This document shows positions 51,433-64,000 of a stretch of DNA of 64,000 nucleotides, piece after piece. How positions within the stretch are numbered: position 1 is the first letter of the stretch; the number at the start of each line of letters is the position of its first letter. The notes under the pieces are model-generated. The model was not told the DNA's origin. It did not search any database and saw only the letters and a program-made list of their open reading frames with translations. Both the position numbers and the translations under genes were made by a program. This DNA comes from Numida meleagris (taxonomy: Eukaryota > Chordata > Aves > Galliformes > Numididae): assembly GCF_002078875.1 (NCBI RefSeq), contig NC_034409.1, forward strand, positions 62,273,874-62,337,873. The letters run 5' to 3'.

Positions 51433-54400
51433 TTAGACAGGCAGCCAGTATAATCTGTTCTATTCTCCCTAATTTTTACAGCACCGTACAGACAATTTTT
51501 GCTTGTTGAGAGAACACAAATGATTGTCTTTTAAGACATACTACTTCACTGCTTTATAAATCCTTATATTTATTCCTATATGTTTTGAAGATAAATCAAT
51601 TTGTTTGCAACAGTTTACTGAAATTTGATATTTCAAACCCAAATCCTGCCACTGTATATGCCACTGTAGGGAAGAGAGGCATGGCACCTTTTTTTGTACC
51701 TGCTTTCAAAATGGTTTTATATTGGATGAACAGTGTGGGAAGCTTTCCCACAAAGAGGCTTCCAGCTGTCACTACTGTTTTAAGCTCTGCATTTGTGATT
51801 GCAAGTATCATAAAGCCATAGTGGAAAGCAATGAAGAGGAGAGAGAAGAGAATAAAAGAAGACATTAAGCTCTAATCCAGTTCTGCATTTGATTTCTATG
51901 TGAGGAGTTGAACAAACCGTTTAACATCTCTGCATCTTATTTCTCCCTTTTGAAACAAGGATCATAACCATGTCCTACTCACTGGAGTTTTGCAGAACCT
52001 CTTTCACTGGTGTTTTGGGAGATGTTAGGAAGCATGTTCATTTCCGTATTGGTCAGAGGAAGCAGCAGTGCTTTCTTTTTCACCTGCCATTATATGCTCT
52101 CTGGTCCAAACACTCTGATTTCATCCAGCATTGCCATGAGATTTGTTGTAACTGGTGTGGTTTTTTCCTTTGTAGTACATTAACCAAAGAGGACAAAGTG
52201 GTCAGAGTATCTTTGTTTGGGCTTCTTCTATTCCTAACACAAGGCCCTTTGTTTTAATGAGCAACCCCAGAGGTTTTGACGGAGTGTTTGAGTTAGCTCT
52301 ACAATTGCCTAATGTGGCAGGTGCCTCAGCTCAGGCTTCCGGGACTCTGAGATAAGACCATTGTTACTTCCATATCCCAGTCATGTCAATAATTCCTTAT
52401 CCTCTCCTTTTTCCTTTTTCTCTTTTCCCCCCACTTCCTTATCAGTTTGTTTACTTTTCCAATGGTGCTGTATTTCTTGCTAGCACTCAGAGCATAGAAA
52501 AAAAACATCACTAATCTTATCACCAGGTCATCTCCATGAATTGCTCTAAAGTTAATTAGTTACATAAGAAACTGAATCTGGTATGGAGCCATTTGTAAGA
52601 ATTGCAGAGCTGATAAAAGTCTGTGCAATTGTGCTCTGAGACAGCAAGACACTTAAGCTTAAAGCAACTCATTGAGACTGTTCAGATTTATAGCAGCTTT
52701 ACTGTATGTCTCTTAAGAGCATGTGTGTCCTGACTGACACTGGAGGGCTTGATGATATTCTAGACCCAACCAGTTTCTGTTTTGAGCATGCTAAATTCAG
52801 TTCAGTTTCATCAGAAATTATTTTTCCTTTTCCCTGTGTCACTTTCTCTTCCTCCCACAGTGTGAATGTTGTGAACTGTAAGCATAAACTCAAATACAGT
52901 GAGCTGTTACACTGCACATTCAATCTGGACATTTGGTGGCACTGAGCCCACAACTTCCATGCCCTTACCTCTGCTCTGTAGTTTTACATGCTCGTCTCTT
53001 TAATTGCAGTTAAACTTTAAAGCACTCTGGTTTTCTCTGAAGTGCAAGCTGGGCTGGAGGGAAAATATCACAGTTCTCTTTGAAGCTCAGCGCTTGGAGA
53101 TGAACTAGTTGCTGAACTTCAGAGGACATGGCAGTCCCTCTGCAGGTCAGATTGCTAACCTTTGCAAAGTAATTGGGCCACTTGAATATTTGTCTGCCAC
53201 GGGACAATGAAAGCCTTCTTTTTACACTGCCATTTGAAAATATTCATTTAAGTAGGATTTTAAGAACCCTTGTCTCTAATGACCGCATTGCCTTCAGAAA
53301 AGACAGGTTTGTATGCAGAATTATCAGACCTCCTCCAGGAAGTGAGAATGCAAAACGTGTCTGACATCCTTCTCAAGTAGAGCTTCTTTCTCTGAGGAAA
53401 ATACATCTAAAAGTTCAGAGTCTTCTAAGGAGAGAAAGGTTCACTGTTAAGAGCTTTGGGAGAAGGGAGTGGAGAATGTTGACCATGGTGTGATCTCAGA
53501 TCATGGTGGGAGGCCACAAGAGATGGTGCTAGAAGGAACACTTAACGACTTAGAGATCACAAACATTACATGCTTGCTGACCTGTGCAAGCCACCGAAGG
53601 TTGTACTCGAAGTGATTGGAAGATGTCAGCTAATCTTAAACCTAGTCAGAAATCTCTGGCAAACACAAAAGTACACACAATAAAAAAAACATTCATGACA
53701 TTACTAAGCAGTAGGATAGGAATGTCTGAGCAGATTCTAGACCGAAGTGGAAGCTGCTTCATTGGCAATGTGGTCAATTCTTCAGAAAAAGGCAGCATTT
53801 TTCCAACACATGGCTATGCTGCTGGTAGGCAAGGTAAACAAACAAACTGACACGTTAAAGTAGAACATGCTACTGGCATCACTTTGAATCCTTAAATGGG
53901 AATACAGGGGTCAAAAGATCCTATCTCTGCATTGTACATCAGTCACATCTGGGCATAAACCTGAATGCACTGAGAGCAGATCTTAGCCATTCTCTCTATC
54001 TAATGGTAGCTGTTCATAAAGAAGTCTCAATAGCCTGTTGTTCTGTTTTAGGTCATAGATCATTTGTCCCTTTCTCAGTAGCTCTTTCTCTCAGATCAGC
54101 TCAGTAGCTGATCTAAGTGGACTTCACCACAATCATATCCCACCAGAGAACAAAAGAAAAATCTGTTGATTTTGGTCATGGTGCTTTGGTGTCCTAGGGA
54201 TCCTGGAAACGTCTTGGCCAGCTGTATTTGAACCCAGCTCTAAGCCATTCCAGTGTGTATTGGCTTATACACACTGCATAATGTAAGGGGCTTAGTACCC
54301 AAAAAAGCAGTGATAGTGGGCAAAGAAAACTGAGGCCATTAGGGGTGTAGATCTGGAGTCTCCCTTTAAGGGTTCATATAAGACAAGTGTTGCAGTATGT

Positions 54401-54726
54401 GAAGGACCTTCAGTATCTTCCTCGTTCTCAGTTCCAGAAGGCTTAGCAACCTCTGCCTGTGAGTGAACCCAAGCGCACAATCACACCATATTTTGGACAA
54501 GTTTGTATCTGTATCCAAACTGTTTCCCCATCTGCTCCTGATAGTTATTGCAGGCCGTTCTCTGGAGTGAGGTATTCTGGCATGCCATAACATCTGTGAG
54601 TGTTGTAATGAGGTTGGTTAGAATGTAACTCACTGAAGCGGCAAGAACTAATCACCGTATATTGATATAAGATTTTGAGAGACTTAGATGGAGAGTGCTG
54701 CAATAATCTTCTGGGTGTGCGTGTTT

Positions 54727-54742
54727 GGGGGGGGGGGGGGGG
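54727..54742. repeat. poly-G run (16 bases)
   Basis: Sixteen consecutive G residues on the coding strand, about 215 bases upstream of exon 14. A run like this can form quadruplex structure in DNA or pre-mRNA and is prone to replication and sequencing slippage, so its length may be unreliable. Confidence 0.9.
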
Positions 54743-54838
54743 AGGTTGAGAGAATGTACACGTGTGGTAGTAAAATTACTCATTAGCTGCAGTAGGTCTC
54801 ATTATCTTAGGGAAGTACATCAATGATTCACTGCTTAA

Positions 54839-58181
<3,343 letters not shown>

Positions 58182-59124
58182 TAAATCCATATGCATCCAC
58201 CTCATATGCATGCATTTGTTTGTAAATCCATATATAGACACAAACACATTATGCTTATGTATATGTGCAAGTATGTAATAATAATTCAAACTAAAGGACA
58301 GGAAGATGTTGGGAGTTGGGAATCTCACAGCTGTAATGATGTGAGCAGAAGAAAGAAAGGCTGAATGACTAATGAGATTTCAAGGGCATCAGTAGTTAAC
58401 GAGTATGAAATGGTATCAGTGTAATGGTACTGTTTGAATATCCCTATTACTTCCTGATTGCTCTGGACCACAAAGCATATTTTCAGATTCCCATGACACA
58501 AGATTCAGTGACTTCCTTCTCTTTTTATGTCACACACTGGCAAAGAATTCTGGCTAGTTCTTTTAGTATTTCTGCAGACTCTCAGGAGACATGAGCTCTA
58601 TGTAGATCTTCTCTGTCATTCCCTGTTGCCAGTCATGGGGAAGCCTCTCCTTACTAGCTATTTCAATTCACTCTCTTCTGGGCTACTTGGAGGGGATTTT
58701 TCAGCTGTGTCCTACACATCAGTCAGGAGAGTCTCCTTGGCTCTGGAAGTGCAGTGAGTGGCAAAACTTTGTAGGCAACCTAGTAGAAGTCCACAGGACA
58801 GGGTTTGAAAACATTTCATGCCATTTTTATTGAGTGAACAAAGAGAAGATATCTAGTCACATACCTAGAACCTGCATGCACACGAACACACAGTCGCCTA
58901 CTTCTCCACATGCACTCTCATACACATTCCTTTGAGAAAGCTATGAAGTAAAAGGATACTACATGGAATTAGAGCAGAAGAGGACGAGGTGGAACCACTG
59001 AAATATAAGCTGGACTCAGAATGGAGGTGCCAGTAAGCTGATCATTCTCTTGGTGTGTGCTGTACTACATGAAACAGCTTTTCACCTTTGTAACTGTTTT
59101 CTTTTTATCTTGTCAAATTGTTAG
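58182..59124 (+). other. CACNA1C: CACNA1C intron 16
   Basis: A 943-base intron from GTAAAT to TTGTTAG, with a TGCATG palindromic cluster right after the donor (58207-58215). No repeat element or other gene was recognised. Confidence 0.88.
58207..58212 (+). promoter_or_regulatory. CACNA1C: Rbfox-type TGCATG just downstream of exon 16
   Basis: TGCATG lies inside ATGCATGCAT, about 25 bases after exon 16. The position suits an intronic splicing enhancer, but exon 16 codes for the S6 end and is not symmetric in phase, so regulated skipping is not expected. Confidence 0.3.
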
Positions 59125-59245
59125 GACTGCTAGTCCTGAAAAGAAACAGGAGATAGAGAAAACAGCTGTGGAGGAGGAGACAAAGGAGGAGAAAATTGAG
59201 CTGAAATCAATCACTGCTGATGGAGAATCCCCACCTGCTACAAAG
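59125..59245 (+). CDS. CACNA1C: CACNA1C exon 17, II-III linker
   Basis: A 121-nt exon after TTGTTAG, starting G (AG|G, Arg) and encoding [18 protein letters not shown], then [17 protein letters not shown] and PPATK. It is a charged, cytoplasmic segment of the II-III linker of Cav1.2. The [13 protein letters not shown] end is conserved. The middle ([11 protein letters not shown]) differs from the mammalian form I recall, as expected for this less constrained loop. The donor after AAG is GTCTGC, a poor match to consensus. Confidence 0.96.
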
Positions 59246-59357
59246 GTCTGCTGCCAGCACCACAGTCTATGCGGAGATGATGTGGACAGCTTGAGTTTCT
59301 AGGGGAATGAAAACCCTCTGCTTTGTCTGAGTCTTTTTTTTCTTCTGTTTCTGTTAG
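59246..59357 (+). other. CACNA1C: CACNA1C intron 17 (112 bases)
   Basis: The shortest intron in the window, with a weak donor (GTCTGC) but a strong T-rich acceptor (TCTTTTTTTTCTTCTGTTTCTGTTAG). Retention would add about 18 residues and then stop at 59300-59302. Confidence 0.9.
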
Positions 59358-59427
59358 ATCAATATGGATGATTATCAACCAAATGAAAATGAAGAAAAGA
59401 GCCCATATCCCACAACGGAAGCACCAG
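59358..59427 (+). CDS. CACNA1C: CACNA1C exon 18, II-III linker
   Basis: A 70-nt exon after TTCTGTTAG, in phase 0, encoding INMDDYQPNENEEKSPYPTT, then EAP and one base (G) of the next codon, followed by GTATCT. It matches the INMDD-QPNENE-KSPYP segment of the Cav1.2 II-III linker. This is the last exon in the window: the acidic exon 19 segment expected next is not present up to 64000. Confidence 0.96.
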
Positions 59428-59570
59428 GTATCTCTCTGTTTTCTCTTATTCCTGATAAAAAAAAAAATAAAAGTTCCAGCTGCTAGTGCACATAGAGTCA
59501 AATTATGATAGCAGGCAAGCTGACCTTGTAATGTCTTCATGACGGGTGAAGGTGATGCAATTAGATTCAT

Positions 59571-60132
59571 TGAATCACGGAATGGCTTGGGTTGAAAACA
59601 ACATTAAAGACCATCTAGTTCTAAACCACCTGCCATGGGGTAGGACACATTCCACTAGATCATATTTCTCAAATCCCCATCCAACCTGGCCTTGAACACT
59701 TCCAGAGATGGAACATCCACAACTTCTCTGGACAACGTGTCCCAGTGCCTCACTATCTCCAGAGTGAAGAATATATTCCTTAAATCTAATCTAATCCTAC
59801 TCCCTTTTAGTTTAAAACCATTGCCTCTTGTCTTTCCTCTCTCCCTCCCCATCTTACGTTTAGGCCCACTTTAAAAAATGAAACTCTTACAAGGTGTCCC
59901 CGGAACCTTCTCTTCTACAGGCTGAACAAGCCCAGCTCCCTCAACCTTTCTTTGTAGGAGAGGTGCTCCTGCCCTCTAAGCATCCTCATGGCTTCCTCTG
60001 TACCTGCTTCAACACCTCTATGTCTTTCTTGTTCTGGGGGCACAAGGCTTGGATTCAGTGTGCCAGATGGGGCCTCACAAGAGCAGAACAGAGGGTAATC
60101 CCCTCCCTCACCTTTCTAGTGACACTTTACTT
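59571..60132 (-). mobile_element. CR1 LINE 3' end fragment, antisense
   Basis: The reverse strand shows the CR1 tail complement (TGAATCACGGAATGGCTTGG at 59571), then blocks for the 3' UTR and the end of ORF2. These include the AGGCTGAACAAGCCCAGCTC and GGAGAGGTGCTCCTGCCCTC complements near 59920-59980 and the GATGGGGCCTCACAAGAGCAGA segment near 60066. It is 5'-truncated near 60132. Confidence 0.93.
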
Positions 60133-60479
60133 GCCCATGTTTCCTTTGCAGTTCCTGTAGTGATTAGTGGTACTTGATATGATTCTCTGTAAAGCACACA
60201 TTACATTATAATATATACGTTTTCAGTCCATTTTTTCAGTACTCTATTGTCAGGGAAGATCAGCAACAGATATTCATGAAAGTAAGAGTGCTGAATGCCT
60301 TTTAGCAATTTTTTAATCCAAAAAAGTCTGTAACTTTATTAATATGATTCTAAAGGCATAAACTCAGCCTAGAATTGATCATTTGGGCCTAATGAACTTC
60401 ATCCTCAAATACTGTACATAAAATTGGGTGAAGCAATCTCAGAACACAGAGCAGTTTTTCACTGAGAGTTCCTGAAGGC

Positions 60480-61755
60480 TAGGTCTTTAAAATGGTGGGC
60501 AGAGGTGGAGCAGAGAAATAAACTAGTCAGTTCAACTTCCATTCTTGGAAAAGTGTTGAAACAAGTGATTAAACAAATACAACACTGCAAGATAAGGAGA
60601 AGACTAGCAGGAATATGGGTTTACTGAGAGCGAATCATATTAAGCCACTTTATTTTCTTCTAAAAGGGGCTGACAAGACAGGAGAGAAGAAGTAGATAAC
60701 ATGCTTTGACTTTGCTAAGGTTCTGAATGTCTCAAAGCATTCTCACAAGCCAGCTAGAAAAAAAAAATGGTCTAGATGATTGGGAGATAAATTGGTCAGA
60801 CTCTGTACGTGGAGAGTAGCAATAACCCAAATGAGGTTCTACAACCCAAAGGCCTGTCCTGAGTTCAGTTCAGTTCAATGTTAATGACCTGAGTGATGGA
60901 AAAGGAAATATGCTTATTACATTTGCACATGACATGAAGCTAGGAGGGACAGAAAGCATACTGAAGGGCAGCATTAGAATTCAAAGAGCTCTTGAGGAAC
61001 TGGATAAATGGTCTAAATAAAATTGAAAGTGCCAGGCTCTACGTAGGCAGGAATAAACAACTCACAAATAAAGGATCTTAGGTGACAGTAGTTAGGTAAC
61101 AGTCCTTGAGAAAAGAATCTGAACCTTGTAATCACAAGCTCAACAGAAGCCAATAACATTTTGCCACCTTTCAAAAGGCAAACAAGGCGTTATAAACAGT
61201 AAAACATAACCCTTTAGTCCATTTACAGATTTCTTCTAACAGGCCAGTGAAAGCTAGCCAGAGCAAAACAATTCTTTTAGTCTGTTAGCAATTGAGAATG
61301 TCTCTATTGAGATACTGTCTTGTTTTGAGTGCCCTACTTCAGAGAAGTGGAGCTGAATTGGAAAGAATCTAGAACGGCATAGTGTAAGCAATGCAAGGGG
61401 CAACTGAACTAAGATTGAAAGAACTATGGTTGTTTGAGCTGGGCAAGACAGGAGAGACAGTTTTAAATGCATAAAAGGTTGTTACAGGTAGAAGGGAAAT
61501 AACCTCAATCTCCGTTATGAGTAAGGGAAGTAACAGATTCACACCAGGGGGAAGATTTTCTAGTAGAGAGGCTCTAAAAGATTGTGAAGAAGGTTGTGGA
61601 AACTGCATCACTGAATTTTGCTAAGAACAGGTCAGAGAAATATCTGCCAGAAAAGACTTAGATATAATAATTCGTTGATCCTAGCTTGGCAGACATTTGG
61701 CCATGTGTGATCTTTTCTTGCTTGGCCCTTCTTCATTTCTGTGATTATGTAACAG
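60480..61755 (+). mobile_element. old CR1 LINE, RT-to-tail fragment
   Basis: A decayed sense CR1. Translation near 60880-61015 gives NVNDLSDGKGNMLITFAHD, then MKLGGTESILKG and a RALEELDKW block. This is the RT segment around the catalytic FADD (here FAHD) and the thumb. The 3' part retains the CR1 non-coding pattern and ends near TTTCTGTGATTATGTAA at 61735-61752. Many stops and the changed catalytic Asp show it is long inactive. It is more diverged than the copies at 19.8 and 49.7 kb. Confidence 0.82.
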
Positions 61756-64000
61756 GCTATAATAGATAATAAATTACATTCTCTTCTCTCCTATGATTCC
61801 TAAAAAATGGCTGTTAATAGGTTGATGTGATAGGGTGAAAAAAGACACAGCAGTTCACTTTAAATAGGTGAATGAGAGTTTCAGACAGGCAGAAAGGAAA
61901 ACTGTTCATTGCATTTGATTTTCAGAACAAAAAAAAAATCTGTGAATTTGCTGTACTCATATTCATCCATATTTGTAGCCTGTTAATTAGGAGTAGACTG
62001 TGGTTCTGACACCAGAAAATACAGTTCACTTTTAACATTTTCTAAGGCAGATCACTCTGGATTTAACCTTCCAAGCATCTCTGTAGACACAGGGCATTAA
62101 TTGCACACCCATCTCCAATTTTAGGGAATCTTCAGTCACAAGAACAAATTAAAACAGCCTGAAACAGTTCTGTTTCTGTTTCTCAACTGGTGTGAATTTG
62201 TAGACCATTATATTTTTAAAGTAAAGATATGCATACCTGTAGAGCAAATTTAAGCCTACTGATAATAGAATTATATTTCAGTTACCTTCCAAGGAAAATT
62301 TAGAAATAGGCTAGCATGTGGAATGGTTGACAAAAGACAAATCTACGATTTGTGTTATGGATTTTCCATCTGCAGACATGTGTAGGATTAGAGGACAGGA
62401 AATAAAGTAAAAACACTTCTAAACTACTGCCTTGGGATGCCAGTCTTTGGACTGGTGTACTTTTAACAAAACCTTACATGCGGATGTATGCTAGGTTGTC
62501 TTCTGTCTCCTAAAGTTTTATCAATGCAAAGGGACAGTGTCTTGTTTATTTGCCATTGTATGATGTCATTTCTAAACAGGCCTACATGCATGTTTGTGGA
62601 ATTGTTTTTCTACTCATTGTGAGCAGTTTTTTGGTTTGTTTTTTTTTGTCTTTTTCAACCCTCTGAAAATCACAGCTTTTTTCCGAGAATGATCTCACTC
62701 AGTTACCTGATCACTTCCTTCAGAGTTCGTGGAAGTCACCATAGGGTTCAGATGGAGCAAAGTTTTGCAAATCTCATTAGGTACAATTTACCATAGTCGT
62801 CTGCTCCATTCTACGGTACAAAGCTCAGAAGCGCCAGTGCCCTCTTAGAGCAGATGTGGCATGTCACATCTGTCTTGTGTAGGCAGTTCTGGGGAACAAA
62901 ACTCCAAGGACCTCAGTGACGTCAGCAAGCAAGAATTTCTCAGTCCCCACTTGTACCCCTGTCCCTTCATAAGCTCCCTTATGACCATCAGATCAGCCCA
63001 AATTCCTTCTGGTGATTGCTGTGCTATAAAAGGTGCTGTGCAGCTAAATGCAGCCCTCCTGGGAAAACATCCTTCACACTAACTTGGTGCACAGAAACAA
63101 TTGAAATAGTCACTTCATTTGTTTTCCCTTTATTCTTTGAATCTACCCCACTCAATTTTCTATTAGTTTCTGTTGCCTCAACTAGAGTTTTCTCAATAAC
63201 CTCTTCTGAATGTTTTTGCTGCACAACGTTGCTCTTAGTCCCCAGAATACACTGTGTACTTGCAGCTCATCAGTTCACCTAGCCACTTTGTTGGAGGGAG
63301 AGACTATTCCTTCCAGAGATTTGTGTACACTAGAAGGATTATTATGATGACATGTTTATTATAGGAAGACAGGGTGCAAGTCCCGCGGTCTGGTACAGAA
63401 ACAGACAAAGAATTCAGAACATCAGATGAGGGTCAGATGAAGGCTTGAGATGATTTATGGAAGCTTGAAGCAAAGCAGTGTCCTTACACGATAGCTCTGG
63501 TCTTTGTATAGATTAAAAAAAAATCCTCTCCATTGAATATATCACTGATGCTGCACTGTAGCCTGTGTGTGTCCTTCACAGCCAAAAGATGTAACTGTTC
63601 TAATGAAGCATAACTCAAGATGGCAGTCCCAGTTTTGAATTTTCTTGAATTTCAGGAGAGTTCCAAACTAGATCTCAACTTGGCAACTCTGAGTCTTGTT
63701 TCTTCATGATTTTATGGCAGGCTTGAATGGAAAAGTCACTTTTTAAACAGTGATACACCCTAGGTATAGAAAATAGTCAAAGAAGAAGTGTAGGATTGCA
63801 GCTGATGTGCTCCCCAGACAGCTTGTGAATACTGTGTTGACCTTTGCTTGTATGAATGCTGACAACTGTGCAATATACTGTTTCTTTATACTGGTAGATA
63901 GCTTACGCAGTGACCTGAGCTGAGGCTGTAATAATGTTATGCTTTGTGTATTTTACTCCTCGTTTTTCCTTTCTTATGTGTCCTAGACCCTACTTTAAAT

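Larger units (their letters stand above)
59428..64000 (+). other. CACNA1C: CACNA1C intron 18 (5' part)
   Basis: At least 4.6 kb of intron. It contains an antisense CR1 (59571-60132) and an older sense CR1 (about 60480-61755), so two CR1 copies face opposite ways about 350 bases apart. From about 61.8 kb to the end I see nothing beyond simple A and T runs and no exon. Confidence 0.85.

Noticed and set aside
54360..54600. Segment resembling old LINE sequence upstream of exon 14
   Set aside because: No ordered series of CR1 or L3 blocks could be followed, so it is left as unassigned intron.

Overview
This window is vertebrate genomic DNA, almost certainly from a bird. It carries the middle part of one large gene on the + strand: CACNA1C, encoding the pore-forming alpha-1C subunit of the L-type voltage-gated calcium channel Cav1.2. 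The bird call rests on many CR1 LINE fragments ending in the ATTCTATGA-type tail, the near absence of other interspersed repeats, and introns that are compact by mammalian standards. A galliform such as chicken is plausible, but the species cannot be fixed from the sequence alone.

Layout: 1-4303 is the end of intron 7. Then come the mutually exclusive exons 8a (4304-4407) and 8 (4782-4885), both coding domain I S6; exon 9 (11166-11338) with the beta-subunit binding site; the optional cassette exon 9* (33397-33471), recognised here in an otherwise unremarkable 24-kb intron; exon 10 (35407-35497); the 27-nt microexon 11 (43892-43918); exons 12-16 (46018-58181), which build channel domain II; and exons 17-18 (59125-59245, 59358-59427) in the II-III linker. 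The window ends inside intron 18. Exon numbers follow the human gene. Reading phases join across all exons, with one exception.

That exception is exon 16, which has one base too many in an A run (58140-58143) and reads into TAG at its last codon. Flanking exons and splice sites look intact, so a sequence or assembly error is the simplest explanation, with a rare disrupting allele as the alternative.

Intron 15 (56083-58065) has the hallmarks of a minor-spliceosome (U12-type) GT-AG intron. Exon 9* is flanked by TGCATG (Rbfox) motifs, and exon 8a is preceded by a long CU-rich tract fitting PTBP1 control. These match known mammalian regulation of Cav1.2 splicing and suggest it is conserved in birds.

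The remaining DNA is intron. It holds about twelve CR1 fragments of different ages on both strands, including an internally deleted CR1 that joins ORF1 esterase sequence to reverse transcriptase sequence, several microsatellites, a 16-G run and a perfect 24-bp palindrome. I found no second protein gene, RNA gene, CRISPR or prokaryote-type system, and no evidence for a wholly new biological system.
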